Shown: positions 7,098 to 15,033, counted from the stretch's first letter. The stretch is DNA of 38,630 nucleotides from Candidatus Doudnabacteria bacterium CG10_big_fil_rev_8_21_14_0_10_41_10 (GCA_002773695.1 PFAJ01000064.1:2017-40646); one strand, 5' to 3'. Numbers and translations are program-made. Notes: generated by a model from the sequence alone, not told the origin.

Positions 7098-7607
7098 TTA
7101 TTTCTTAACTTGTGATAATACTCTTACCAGTCCTCTATGGTTACCAGAAAGCACTGTAACCAATCCCCGCGCGGGGCCGGCAAGTACCGACGCTAATTGC
7201 CCCAATAACTGTTGTTTGGTTGGAAGCGACGCCAGCTGGTTAACTTTGCCCGTGTCGATTTCTTCACCTTCTAAAAATCCTGCCAATGGTTTTAATTGCT
7301 CATGCTTTTTAGAAAATGTTTTCAAAACCCTGGCAGCGGTAGTTTCATCGTCTGCGAAACTTACAGCGACCTGCGTTTTGAAATCCAGCTTCCCATGTTT
7401 GATTCCAGCTCTTTGTAACGCGATTTTAACCAGTGATAATTTCGCTACTGTATGACCGGCTTTTTCTTCGCGCAACTGTTTTCGCAGTTCAGATGTGTCG
7501 GCGACATTCAACCCTTTAACTTCTGAAAAAACGATGGATTTAGCTTCTTTAAAAATCTTTGTCAGTTTTTCCACAATCTGCTTTTTTTGATCCTTTGTCT
7601 TTGGCAT
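7098..7607 (-). CDS. rplJ: 50S ribosomal protein L10
   Basis: 169 residues, full length for uL10. The N-terminal rRNA-binding part shows VEKLTKIFKEAKSIVFSEV, the usual position of the L10 signature, followed by LRKQLREEKAG. The C-terminal helix that binds L12 dimers is present after LAGPARGLVTVLSG. It anchors L12 on the large subunit. There is no clear SD before the ATG at 7607. The upstream region carries a promoter, a probable L10 leader and an attenuator-like hairpin, so autoregulation is likely. L11 and L1 genes are not adjacent. Confidence 0.97.
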   Translation of the reverse strand: MPKTKDQKKQIVEKLTKIFKEAKSIVFSEVKGLNVADTSELRKQLREEKAGHTVAKLSLVKIALQRAGIKHGKLDFKTQVAVSFADDETTAARVLKTFSKKHEQLKPLAGFLEGEEIDTGKVNQLASLPTKQQLLGQLASVLAGPARGLVTVLSGNHRGLVRVLSQVKK

Positions 7608-7632
7608 AAAATTAGTGATTAGTGATTAGAAA

Positions 7633-7656
7633 CAAAAAACCCGGCTACTACCGGGG
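7633..7656 (-). terminator. Attenuator-like hairpin upstream of rplJ
   Basis: On the minus strand CCCGG-TAGTAG-CCGGG followed by TTTTTTG, about 25 bases before the rplJ start and downstream of the leader. Its place inside the leader suggests L10-controlled attenuation. Confidence 0.6.
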
Positions 7657-7740
7657 ATTTACCTTTTTTGTCATTCTGAACTAAATTCAGAATCTTCGCT
7701 TTAAAGCTTAGATCCTGATTGCCATCAGGATGACTTGGAT

Positions 7741-7800
7741 GCTTCCTCGGCAGGGCTTATCTCTCGACTCCACTCGAGACGAGATTTGCCTGCTTTCACA
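7741..7800 (-). promoter_or_regulatory. Probable L10 (rplJL) leader RNA
   Basis: The minus-strand transcript reads GTGAAAGCAGGC ... GCCCTGCCGAGG. GCAGG pairs with CCTGC around an inner TCTCG...CGAGA hairpin. The AGCAGG and TGCCGAGG boxes resemble the conserved L10 leader. It lies between a consensus promoter and the attenuator hairpin, as in other rplJL operons. Recognised by pattern only. Confidence 0.55.
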
Positions 7801-7822
7801 GGGATTATTCAAATGTATAGAT

Positions 7823-7850
7823 ATTATATCAGGAAAAAAAAATGTGTCAA
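7823..7850 (-). promoter_or_regulatory. Promoter of rplJ-rplL
   Basis: TTGACA (7850-7845), 16 bases, TATAAT (7828-7823) on the minus strand, giving a leader of about 200 bases before rplJ. Confidence 0.8.
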
Positions 7851-7857
7851 ATGTATA

Positions 7858-7884
7858 AAATTCCACAAGGGTCCCCTGTGGAAT
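7858..7884. repeat. Palindrome ATTCCACAAGG/CCCTGTGGAAT, copy 1
   Basis: Nearly identical to 16535-16561; the loop differs by one base. It lies upstream of the rplJ promoter. The surrounding 7857-8098 region holds no gene; it contains further palindromic repeats such as CTTCTCCCGAGTGAGAAAGG. Confidence 0.7.
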
Positions 7885-8098
7885 GTATGTTTTTGTTTCT
7901 GCCGAGGAAGGATGCTTTAAGCCCGCCAAAAACTGACTACTTCCGAGCTTTGAATTATTACAAATGTCAAATTTTACCCCTTCTCCCGAGTGAGAAAGGG
8001 TTGGGGGTGAGGTAACTGACATAATTTAAAACCACGCGTGTAACCTCATCTATCCGCCTGAAGCGGACCCTTTCTCACTGATGGAAAAAAATCTTGAA

Positions 8099-9196
8099 TT
8101 ATTCGAGGTATTTTGCCCGATTATCCTTGTGTCCCTCTAGCGTTTCTGCAAAATACATAGTTCCGTCAAGCGAGCTAAGAAAAAATAAATAGTTCGATTC
8201 TTTTGGATCAATAACCGCGTCGATCGAATCAAGCGAGGGACTGGAAATTGGCCCTGGAGGCAAGCCTCGATATTTATATGTGTTATATGGCGAATCGACC
8301 TCTAATTCGGCAAACGTTGCCCGACTATTACCACTTTGAGTAATATATGTCACGGTCGCGTCAGACTCAAGCGCCATGCCAATAGCCATTCGGTTTTCAA
8401 ACACTCCCGCCACCAATCGTCGTTCCTCCTGCAACTGCTTTTTATCCGCGTCACTCAAAGAAGTCCCTTTTTTGACATTTCTCCCTACTTCCTTTTCAAC
8501 AATCGAGGCCAATATTAAAACCTCATACAAACTCTTTCCTTTTCTCGCCAGGTCTTTTTGGAAATCACCGTCAAACTTACGGCCGAAGTTTTCAAGCATT
8601 TTTGAAATTACCGAGGTCGCCGCTTCGCCTTTTTTAAAGTTATAAGTATCTGGAAACAAATAACCTTCTAAACTGGCGGCGCCTGGGACTCCGTATAAAA
8701 AATCAAAATCGGAAAAATTTTGCGCTTTGGCAGTGGCGATAAATTCTGCCACGCTTACAACTCCGTTCTGTTCCAGTCGCTCGGCAATTTGTTGCAAGGT
8801 TACGCCTTCCGGAAAAGTTATGGCGATTTCGTCTGCCAATCCTCTCCCCCGAGTCAACTGTTCGGCAATTTCTTTTATGTTCATATTACTGTCCAATTTA
8901 AAAGAACCTGCTTGCACCTGATCGGAAAAAGATTTCCAAACAATATAGACCCGGAATACAAACGCCGAGCTGATAAGCCCTTCATCCTTCAGTTGCTCCC
9001 CGACCGATCGCACGCTTTTTCCTTTTTCAATGTTGAAAACTTGTTCCCGCGACTCAAACGTCAGCGGTTTATTTATTTTAAAATTGGCGTAAACCAAAAA
9101 CGCTGCCCCAAATAAAACCACGACTACCAACGCTAAAACAATAGTGCGGGTAATTAGATGGTTTGAATTGGTTCTTTTTACGCTAAAATCTCTCAT
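8099..9196 (-). CDS. mltG: Endolytic murein transglycosylase MltG (YceG-like)
   Basis: 365 residues. A single membrane anchor lies near residues 15-37 (IVLALVVVVLFGAAF). A LysM-like/YceG part follows (FPEGVTLQQIAERLEQNG), then the hallmark EGYLFPDTY, LASIVEKE with the expected catalytic Glu near residue 234, VFENRM, LESDATVTY, and the closing YNTYKYRGLPPGPISSP. The enzyme cleaves nascent peptidoglycan strands at the membrane and limits glycan length. It lies 164 bases downstream of pcm on the same strand. All key motifs are present, so it should be active. There is no clear SD. Confidence 0.95.
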   Translation of the reverse strand: MRDFSVKRTNSNHLITRTIVLALVVVVLFGAAFLVYANFKINKPLTFESREQVFNIEKGKSVRSVGEQLKDEGLISSAFVFRVYIVWKSFSDQVQAGSFKLDSNMNIKEIAEQLTRGRGLADEIAITFPEGVTLQQIAERLEQNGVVSVAEFIATAKAQNFSDFDFLYGVPGAASLEGYLFPDTYNFKKGEAATSVISKMLENFGRKFDGDFQKDLARKGKSLYEVLILASIVEKEVGRNVKKGTSLSDADKKQLQEERRLVAGVFENRMAIGMALESDATVTYITQSGNSRATFAELEVDSPYNTYKYRGLPPGPISSPSLDSIDAVIDPKESNYLFFLSSLDGTMYFAETLEGHKDNRAKYLE

Positions 9197-9284
9197 AATT
9201 CAGAATCTAGAATTTTGAATCCCAAATCAAAAATTTTGTTTTCTTAATCAACCCGTGGGTTAAATTACTTATTTCCACTGTCCG

Positions 9285-9355
9285 TGCTGCCAGGCCTTTA
9301 AATCGGTAAATGATTTTATTTTTGGTTTTGCTTCATATTCTAGATTCTGGATTCT
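9285..9355 (-). pseudogene. Remnant of a four-helix-bundle (23S rRNA IVS-type) protein N-terminus
   Basis: Without a start codon, the minus frame reads KPKIKSFTDLKAWQHGQWK and then a stop. SFxDLxAWQ is the usual N-terminus of small four-helix-bundle proteins of the 23S intervening-sequence family. Only about 20 residues survive. It sits between pcm and mltG. Confidence 0.45.
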
Positions 9356-9360
9356 CTATT

Positions 9361-9975
9361 CTATCCAACAAGCGGCACAAACGAAAATCCGAAAAACATT
9401 CCTTTTTTAAATTTATCCTGTGAAGTCTTTTCAATCATTTCAATAGTGTGCTCGACAGGTATAACCAATCGCCCGCCGATCGCGAGCTGATCTTTCAGCG
9501 CTTTCGGTGCCTGCTCCGCGGCCGCCGAAACCAAAATCCGTTTAAACGGAGCGGATTCTGGTAACCCATCAAATCCGGATTGATTAAATAATTCTACATT
9601 CGAAAAACTATGCTTTTCAAGATTCCCTTTTCCAAACTTGAAAACTTCTTTATTAATCTCCAAAGCGAACACCTTCCCTTTGTCACCAACAATATTTGAT
9701 AACAAGGCAGTAGTCCAGCCGGACCCGAAACCAACATCCAAGACCTCGTCCCCTTTTTGAGCCTGTAATAATTCTAACATAAAAGCCACGGTATAGGGTT
9801 GTGATATGGTTTGCCCTTGCCCAATAGGCAAAGGCTCGTCAATATATGAATTCCGGGAAAATGCTTCCGGGACAAACCATCTCCGGTCAGCCTGCTGAAA
9901 CGCCTCAATTATTTCCAGAGTCTTTAAAACCCCTGATTTTTCTAGATGTAAAATTAACGCTTTTTGGTTTCCCAT
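9361..9975 (-). CDS. pcm: Protein-L-isoaspartate O-methyltransferase
   Basis: 204 residues, normal length. QTISQPYTVAFML is the PCMT hallmark before the Rossmann core. Motif I is VLDVGFGSGWTTALLS for S-adenosylmethionine, followed by VFALEINKEV (acidic motif), NVELFNQSGFDGLP and a late LAIGGRLVIPV strand. The enzyme repairs isoaspartyl residues in damaged proteins in the cytoplasm. A short TCCCGAAGGGA hairpin with eight T residues lies just before the start on the minus strand and may end upstream transcripts. The final residues (FSFVPLVG) match the family's C-terminus. Confidence 0.93.
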   Translation of the reverse strand: MGNQKALILHLEKSGVLKTLEIIEAFQQADRRWFVPEAFSRNSYIDEPLPIGQGQTISQPYTVAFMLELLQAQKGDEVLDVGFGSGWTTALLSNIVGDKGKVFALEINKEVFKFGKGNLEKHSFSNVELFNQSGFDGLPESAPFKRILVSAAAEQAPKALKDQLAIGGRLVIPVEHTIEMIEKTSQDKFKKGMFFGFSFVPLVG

Positions 9976-10019
9976 ATCATTATTTTAACAAAAAAAATCC
10001 CTTCGGGAAACTACCGCGC

Positions 10020-10105
10020 TTGTCATAGCTATCCGCAGCAGACGGAAAGACAATCCAAGGTACTTTGGAATCGCGGGAAGATTAGCGCCCTCGCGATGAC
10101 AAAAA
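10020..10105. repeat. GTCAT...ATGAC dispersed repeat
   Basis: A non-coding GTCATAGC...GCGATGAC element with internal CGCGGGAAGATTAGCGCCCTCGCG, similar in design to the other intergenic repeats. Confidence 0.55.
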
Positions 10106-10110
10106 ACTAA

Positions 10111-10143
10111 AAACACCCAGGATACAAATCCGAGTGTTTTTTT
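10111..10143 (-). terminator. Terminator after the TM-helix protein gene
   Basis: ACACTCGGAT and ATCCTGGGTGT form the stem with A and T tracts on the two sides, so it may work in both directions. Confidence 0.65.
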
Positions 10144-10169
10144 ACAGGGATTAATCTCTATAAGATCGA

Positions 10170-10853
10170 TTATTCATGCAGATCTTTTGACCAACGGTCT
10201 AACGCGTGTTTCGCGTGCTCCCTACCACCCAAACCGAAAGCAATACCGCCAGCGATGGCAAGCATTGCGACAACCGCCCGGAATAAATCTTGCAAGAATG
10301 TCGTAGCAACTCCAAGTTGAGATAAAACTGCCAAGAATGTAAAAATCAAGACAGCCCAACGGGCGATTTCCGCGATACCATCGTGCCCACCAACTTTGGT
10401 AGCTTTCACCGAATGCAACACCACGTCATGCAAAAAGTTGGCGGCAACTACCCCAATAACCATGATGGCGGCGGCTACTACAACATCCGCGAAATAAGGT
10501 AAAACACTTTGGTACAAAAATTCACCTACCTGATTGAGGCCCAAGATGTCAGCGGCAGCCACAAAAACAGTTACGATAAAGAACCATTTAATCAACCAGT
10601 CTCCAAAACCGGACACAGACAACTTTTTACCCATTCTATCTCCCAAGCTCCCCATTCCCAGTTTACTTGCTAATTCATCCACTCGAAGAATATCCAGGAT
10701 CTTTCGAACTAACCTTCCAAGCAATATGGCAACTGCCCAACCAAAAATCAAAACCAGCAAAGCGACAACCAAGACTGGCAAGAAAGAAATAACCTGGTCG
10801 TACAAGTTGTTAAGTGATCCGGTTACCACTTGTCCCACACTTTCATTTTCCAC
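10170..10853 (-). CDS. TM-helix / MscS-like small membrane protein
   Basis: 227 residues from a GTG at 10853, with AAGGGGGTGG six bases upstream. There are four to five hydrophobic spans: residues about 20-45, 88-108, 118-145 and 160-210. The repeated pattern LLGRLVRKILDILRVDEL and the glycine-rich end GGIAFGLGGREHAKHALDRW match the conserved TM-helix family (PF05552), related to mechanosensitive channels of small conductance. It may be a pore-forming or scaffold membrane protein; no gating domain is visible. It is monocistronic with its own terminator. Confidence 0.8.
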   Translation of the reverse strand: MENESVGQVVTGSLNNLYDQVISFLPVLVVALLVLIFGWAVAILLGRLVRKILDILRVDELASKLGMGSLGDRMGKKLSVSGFGDWLIKWFFIVTVFVAAADILGLNQVGEFLYQSVLPYFADVVVAAAIMVIGVVAANFLHDVVLHSVKATKVGGHDGIAEIARWAVLIFTFLAVLSQLGVATTFLQDLFRAVVAMLAIAGGIAFGLGGREHAKHALDRWSKDLHE

Positions 10854-10983
10854 TTAAATCCACCCCCTTTCATAATAAATTTAAGGTTTAAAAATCAAAA
10901 TATAAAATCTTTTAGTCAACAAATGTCACCTTCTTGACTAATTATAAATTTTTACATTTTAATTTTTACACTTTGCATTTAAT

Positions 10984-11466
10984 TTATTCCCCCATAACCG
11001 TTACTATAATATTTCTTTTTCTACCACCATCTGTTTCCACAAAAAAAATGCTTTGACGATATCCCAAAAGCATTTTTTTATCAGCCACCGGTACTGTTTC
11101 AGACGCGCCTAACAGAAAAGCCTTCACATGAGCGTGGCCGTTACTGCGCTCTCCCGACTGAATCTCTGTCCGAATTTCAAAAAAATCATGAGCATAGTTG
11201 CTTTCCAAAGGAGCCATACGATACATCACCTTCATCAGATCTTGCAAAAGCAACGGCTCGTAATGATTAATCCGAACCGCCGCGGTAGTGTGGGTACTAA
11301 AAACAGTCACCATTCCCTGGCTAATTTTAGAGCTTTTTAATACCTCCTCAACCTGCTTTGTGACATCAACGATTTCAAACTGTTTTGTGGTTTTCAGTTC
11401 TATTTTTTTTTGAAAAAGACCCATTTTTTTGTTTAATTTTTGCGTTTTTTTTGAGTTTCGAAGCAT
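10984..11466 (-). CDS. YjbQ/UPF0047 family protein
   Basis: 160 residues from an ATG at 11466 with GAGG nine bases upstream; a second start at MGLFQKKIELK is possible. STHTTAAVRINHYEP and GERSNGHAHVKAFLLG are the two signature blocks of YjbQ/UPF0047, whose members can show weak thiamine-phosphate synthase activity and bind metal through these His residues. The C-terminus (SIFFVETDGGRKRNIIVTVMGE) also matches. The true role is unsettled for the whole family. A TATAAT box lies just upstream of the SD, giving a very short leader. It is not linked to thiamine genes here. Confidence 0.88.
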   Translation of the reverse strand: MLRNSKKTQKLNKKMGLFQKKIELKTTKQFEIVDVTKQVEEVLKSSKISQGMVTVFSTHTTAAVRINHYEPLLLQDLMKVMYRMAPLESNYAHDFFEIRTEIQSGERSNGHAHVKAFLLGASETVPVADKKMLLGYRQSIFFVETDGGRKRNIIVTVMGE

Positions 11467-11529
11467 TTTTATTTACCTCGTAATTATATCATAGATATCC
11501 ACAGTCAACAAATTCATACAATTCGCTTT

Positions 11530-11775
11530 CCTGTCATTCCGGATTTTACGACCTTCAATTACTAAACTCTCTGAAAACTCCCTAGTGTCATTGCGAGGAT
11601 CTTTAGCGACGAAGCAATCTGAATATTATCGTTCGAGCGACTTGTCCGCCTAGGGAGGAAGTCGAGAACAACGTTGATTTATTTTCTCGACTCGGCTAGC
11701 GCCTCACTCGAAGGATATTAACGACGCCTCAAACTCCTCACAATGACATGAAATTGGAGTTTCGTAATTCTATAG
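11530..11775. repeat. Mosaic dispersed repeat locus 2
   Basis: Contains CATTGCGAGGATC, then the module TTCGAGCGACTTGTCCGCCT...CTCGACTCGGCTAGCGCC...CTCGAAGGATATTAA and a closing CACAATGACAT. It is flanked by a copy of ATGAAATTGGAGTTTCGTAAT that also borders other loci. The rest of 11467-12105 is AT-rich and shows no gene. Confidence 0.75.
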
Positions 11776-11983
11776 TACGAAGTCAGCTTGTGCGGACCTA
11801 AGGGAAATCTTAAATCTAGAACCTGAATCCCGAATTCAGTTTTGGATGACAAATAAAATTTTCAGTTCTCAATTTACAATTTCTAATGAATTTTCAATTA
11901 GTCAATTTTCAAACTAATTATAAATTGTATCATTAAAAATTTAATGAAAATTAAAAATTGGAAATTGAAAATTATTTCTCAAC

Positions 11984-12088
11984 TTGTATGTTTAATTGTT
12001 TAATTATTATAATTTTGTCATTCCGAGCGAAGTCGAGGAACCTCTCTCCCTCTAATTAAGGGATCCCTCCATTTCAGTCGGGATGACA
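11984..12088. repeat. 105-bp exact repeat, copy B
   Basis: Identical to 6982-7086 including the AT-rich lead-in. Here it lies just downstream of the VTT-family gene, about 5 kb from copy A. Confidence 0.95.
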
Positions 12089-12105
12089 AAATTGGAGGGG
12101 AAATT

Positions 12106-12684
12106 TTAAAATAGCAACTCCAAAATACTAATCCCAAACAATACCAGCAGTGATAGGCTAACCAACATCCCGATAGAATTTATCAATAAAAATTTTTTCC
12201 AAGGAATATCTGAAAGTCCAATAGTAATATTTAAATAATCATAAGGTAAAAAAGGTATAAAATAAGCGACCCAAAAAAATGTTTGCCTGCGTTTTACCAT
12301 TTCTTGAAATTCTTTAATTTTGGATGCCTTTATAAAAAGCAAAAAAAATCTTGACCCCCAAATTCGCGCGATCCAAAAAGTTACGTTAGCGCCAAAGACG
12401 TTTCCGATATAAACAATTAGAATCCCCCAAAATTTCCCGTACAAAAAACCGCCGACTGCCGCCGATACTCCGCCGGGAAAGGGGGCGATAAGTGTGTCAA
12501 AAAAAGAAACGATAGCTAAAACTACCGGCCCCCAAAACCCAAATTCGGAAACTTTTCGTTCCAGCGCCTCGCGGTTGAAAAATACTCCGAAACTATCCCC
12601 TATAAAATAAAACAACAAAGTCACGCCGGCTATTATTCCGAGTAAAATCAACTCATGGGAATATTTTTTTAGCAATGCGTTCAT
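12106..12684 (-). CDS. VTT-domain (TVP38/TMEM64, DedA-like) membrane protein
   Basis: 192 residues with about five hydrophobic spans. The VTT core is visible: WGPVVLAIVSFFDTLIAPFPGG, then GGFLYGKFWGILIVYIGNVFGA, and later FIPFLPYDYLNITIGLSDIP. Such proteins act in the inner membrane, some in lipid carrier recycling or scrambling. The start overlaps the stop of the PPC-domain gene by four bases (ATGA type), so the two are translationally coupled. No SD is needed in that arrangement. Confidence 0.85.
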   Translation of the reverse strand: MNALLKKYSHELILLGIIAGVTLLFYFIGDSFGVFFNREALERKVSEFGFWGPVVLAIVSFFDTLIAPFPGGVSAAVGGFLYGKFWGILIVYIGNVFGANVTFWIARIWGSRFFLLFIKASKIKEFQEMVKRRQTFFWVAYFIPFLPYDYLNITIGLSDIPWKKFLLINSIGMLVSLSLLVLFGISILELLF

Positions 12685-13112
12685 GCGATCTTACTTGCTA
12701 ATAAATTCAAACCTGTTTCCTCGTCTTTTTCCCTTTCAATTTTTTTATCAAGCTTTTGCAGATGAATCTCACATGTGCCGAAAACTACCATCCTAAAAAC
12801 ATGTCCACCGATTGTACTGTAGTCAGTACGACCAAAGGTTCCGTGCATATGAACTGCTGGTTCCTCCCCAAGCAAAGAAATATTACCGGTGAGATTGATA
12901 ATCTCTAAATCTTCGTTAAAGTCTTTTTTGATATATTCTTTTTTTTCTAAATCATAATACGACAACTGTACGCTTGAACACGCACCAAGACCGGTAAAAG
13001 TTGCCCCTGAAAGATTTTGCTTTTTTGTAAAATCAACAATCCCACCCATCACTTCTTCCCTCCGATCAAACCGTAGCAGGAAATTATTTTGTTCTTGAAT
13101 AATAATTTTCAT
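12681..13112 (-). CDS. PPC/DUF296 domain protein
   Basis: 143 residues, the normal size of stand-alone PPC (plants and prokaryotes conserved, DUF296) proteins. It shows GATFTGLGACSSVQLSYYD, NLTGNISLLGEEPAVHMHGTFG with the conserved metal-binding His pair, and GGHVFRMVVFGTCEIHL. These trimers bind metal. Some carry AT-hook tails, but none is seen here. The function in bacteria is unknown. It is first in a two-gene unit with the VTT protein. Confidence 0.85.
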   Translation of the reverse strand: MKIIIQEQNNFLLRFDRREEVMGGIVDFTKKQNLSGATFTGLGACSSVQLSYYDLEKKEYIKKDFNEDLEIINLTGNISLLGEEPAVHMHGTFGRTDYSTIGGHVFRMVVFGTCEIHLQKLDKKIEREKDEETGLNLLASKIA

Positions 13113-13343
13113 TTGAATTCTTCCCCTCCTTATGCTGAATATCCGCTTCTATCTCTCTTGTTATTCCCGTCCGCCAACCACGGCCGGCCGAAAAATCTAG
13201 GATCTGTATCCCCGATCGAGTCGGGGATGACAAAAGTAAATTCCCTATTCTTTCCTTTCATTCCCGCGAAAGCGAAAATCTAAAGGTTTCAATTTATTCC
13301 CCTCTCCCCTTGCGGAAGATGAAAATTTAATCCCCAAACTACA

Positions 13344-13736
13344 TTAGGCCATCGCTTTAAAAAACTCTTGTGGCTGCTTTCCGGCTGCCTCTTTATCCAT
13401 CGGGCAAATGTCGGTTTTTTCCTCATTTAAAATTTTTGACACAGTCTTTTTAAAACTATATTTAACTCCCGCTTTTTTCAAAATATCTTCCGCTTCTTTA
13501 CTCCCTACCAAACTGTTTACTTCGGAAACCCCCGCGTAAACAAAAAGCAGCGCCGCCGCCCGACCGACTAGTTTATCGTAAGCGACCGCGTCTTTCATCT
13601 GGTCTTTATGTTTTTTTATGCAATCAACAAGTGGGGCTAACTTTTCATCGTTTGACTGGTACAAAATTCGCCCATCTTTTATTACGCAAAGAGAACCTCC
13701 AGCCTCTAAAAAATCGATGCGGTTTTCCTTATTCAT
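13344..13736 (-). CDS. DUF1893 protein (TM1506-like, deaminase fold)
   Basis: 130 residues. SLCVIKDGRILYQSNDEKLAPL, then AVAYDKLVGRAAALLFVYAGV and a late DICPMDKEA match DUF1893, whose Thermotoga member TM1506 has a cytidine-deaminase-like fold. An enzymatic role is not established. Its start overlaps the end of the ECF S-component gene by eight bases, so the two form a coupled unit. DUF1893 genes next to S components are known in other bacteria, which suggests a link to uptake or use of the transported vitamin. Confidence 0.8.
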   Translation of the reverse strand: MNKENRIDFLEAGGSLCVIKDGRILYQSNDEKLAPLVDCIKKHKDQMKDAVAYDKLVGRAAALLFVYAGVSEVNSLVGSKEAEDILKKAGVKYSFKKTVSKILNEEKTDICPMDKEAAGKQPQEFFKAMA

Positions 13737-14286
13737 AAGTTTCTATATCATTTCGCAAATAATTCCTAGCAACTGAAACCAGCATAGGGACGACCGCCAG
13801 CTGTATCAATATTCCCGGCCAACCGAGTTTTACTACACGAATTATTTGATCGAAAAATCCTGAGCTCCCCAAAACCATTACAGTCGAGCCCAATACTACT
13901 CGACCCAAAACCATGGCGAGCACCAAAGCGAAAATTAGATTCAATTTTAACTTTTCACGCAGAAGTCCTGCGAAAAACCCATAAGCCGCGACCTCTAGCG
14001 TAATCTGTCCTAAAATCGGCAACACCGGCATCCCGGAAATACTGTAACTTATTAACGGCGTTAAGACTCCAACAACCAGTCCCATGCGCCACCCCATAAG
14101 CAAACCCGCAACCAGCACTATTAGATGCATTGGTAAAAATATATGTCCCGCCAAATTGAACTGGTGAGCAACAAGCGGTAACCCCACTGCGATAGCGGTA
14201 AAAGCAGTTGAAAAAATGATTAAACCAATATCGTTGACCTTTATAACCGGAAGCGTATTATTTTTTATTAAACTTGATATTTGCAT
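13729..14286 (-). CDS. ECF-type transporter substrate-binding (S) component-like
   Basis: 185 residues with six likely hydrophobic segments: FSTAFTAIAVGLPLVAH, LIVLVAGLLMGWRMGLVVGVL, then VAAYGFFAGLL, ALVLAMVLGRVVLG and a last ILIQLAVVPMLVSV. The pattern HIFLPMHLIVLVAGLLMGWR resembles ECF S components that bind vitamins or small cofactors. No ATPase or EcfT gene lies near, so it would have to share a group II module elsewhere. The substrate is unknown. Confidence 0.65.
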   Translation of the reverse strand: MQISSLIKNNTLPVIKVNDIGLIIFSTAFTAIAVGLPLVAHQFNLAGHIFLPMHLIVLVAGLLMGWRMGLVVGVLTPLISYSISGMPVLPILGQITLEVAAYGFFAGLLREKLKLNLIFALVLAMVLGRVVLGSTVMVLGSSGFFDQIIRVVKLGWPGILIQLAVVPMLVSVARNYLRNDIETYE

Positions 14287-14413
14287 ATTTGCCTTCTGTC
14301 ATCCTGAACTCGATTCAGGATCTTCATGCACACCCGAGGATCGATATTCTTCTAGAATGACTCTAATTAAAGATAAAATTATTTCTTTTTAATTATACCT
14401 ATTTTTTGGAAAT

Positions 14414-14446
14414 AAAAAAAGCGCTGGTATTACTACCGAGCGCGAA
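14414..14446 (-). terminator. Terminator after the small zinc-ribbon gene
   Basis: GCGCT-CGGTA...TACC-AGCGC stem followed by TTTTTTTA on the minus strand, about 25 bases after the stop. Confidence 0.8.
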
Positions 14447-14469
14447 AAAACTAATCTCCCGACGGTTCC

Positions 14470-14688
14470 TCAAACCGTGTCACTCGTCCGGCTCCAAGGA
14501 CCGGCCGCGGAAACTTTTTCGAGAAAGCAGTTCATGCACTTTCTCCAGACGCCCCAGCTTCCAGGATCGATTTCTTCATTGCACTCGGGACAAAAAACCT
14601 GCCCCGAAAAATCGTTCGATTTAGACCAGGGAGCCGTTCCCACAAAAAATCCCGATCGGTTCCCGTTAAGCTCTGTAAGTTGCCTCAT
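14470..14688 (-). CDS. Small zinc-ribbon protein
   Basis: 72 residues from an ATG with GGGAGG seven bases upstream. It has two Cys pairs, VFCPECNEE and KCMNCFLEK, spaced about 16 residues apart with GSWGVWR between, as in a zinc ribbon. No named family is recognised. It ends in its own terminator and may be read from the strong promoter at 14909-14936 through a hairpin-containing leader. Composition and SD resemble the other GC-richer genes. The opposite-strand ORFs at 14406-14746 are shadows. Confidence 0.65.
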   Translation of the reverse strand: MRQLTELNGNRSGFFVGTAPWSKSNDFSGQVFCPECNEEIDPGSWGVWRKCMNCFLEKVSAAGPWSRTSDTV

Positions 14689-14772
14689 ATTATCCTCCCT
14701 TTACTCAGTTTTCCTAACCACCTACGATCTACGCGATCGTAAATGATACAAGAAAACCAAATAAAACAATTC

Positions 14773-14792
14773 CAGCCTCTCGCGAGAGGCTG
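14773..14792. repeat. CAGCCTCT-CGCG-AGAGGCTG hairpin
   Basis: Perfect 8-bp arms in the leader between the promoter at 14909 and the zinc-ribbon gene. The T-rich tail is stronger on the plus strand (GGTGGTTTTT) than on the minus strand (TTGTTTTATTT), so it could end or attenuate transcription in either direction. Confidence 0.6.
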
Positions 14793-14817
14793 GGTGGTTT
14801 TTACAGATTCGTTTTCG

Positions 14818-14892
14818 TTTAACCTAAACCAAGCCTTCGCGTGTGAGGCATTATCATTGACATCATTATTTGTCGGCTTGCTTTACTCATAA
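14818..14892 (-). other. Possible 23-codon leader peptide
   Basis: Starting a few bases downstream of the promoter at 14909-14936, an ATG opens a frame reading MSKASRQIMMSMIMPHTR and ending after LGLG at TAA. It is rich in Met and basic residues, is followed by the hairpin at 14773-14792 and lies before the zinc-ribbon gene. It could be a leader peptide or chance within a small RNA; no SD is visible. Confidence 0.3.
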
Positions 14893-14908
14893 TTTTTTAC
14901 TTATCCAT

Positions 14909-14936
14909 ATTATATATAAACTAAAACTCTTGTCAA
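14909..14936 (-). promoter_or_regulatory. Strong sigma70-type promoter with flanking palindromes
   Basis: TTGACA (14936-14931), 16 bases, TATAAT (14914-14909) on the minus strand. Just upstream lie AGTTAACA/TGTTAACT (14953-14983) and CATACTG/CAGTATG (14988-15004), possible operator sites. Confidence 0.75.
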
Positions 14937-14952
14937 ATTTTGTACGATGTAA

Positions 14953-15004
14953 AGTTAACATTCAAGGATAACAAGTGTTAACTAAACATACTGTTGCAGT
15001 ATGC
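14953..15004. promoter_or_regulatory. Two inverted repeats upstream of the promoter
   Basis: AGTTAACA (14953) and TGTTAACT (14976-14983) are separated by 15 bases. CATACTG-TTG-CAGTATG follows at once. Their position next to the -35 box suggests regulator binding; no regulator is identified. Confidence 0.45.
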
Positions 15005-15033
15005 AAATTGCTATAGCCAACGAGCCTGTAATA

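Noticed and set aside
7708-8022. 104-residue minus-strand ORF
   Set aside because: It overlaps the rplJ promoter and leader and contains several palindromic repeats.
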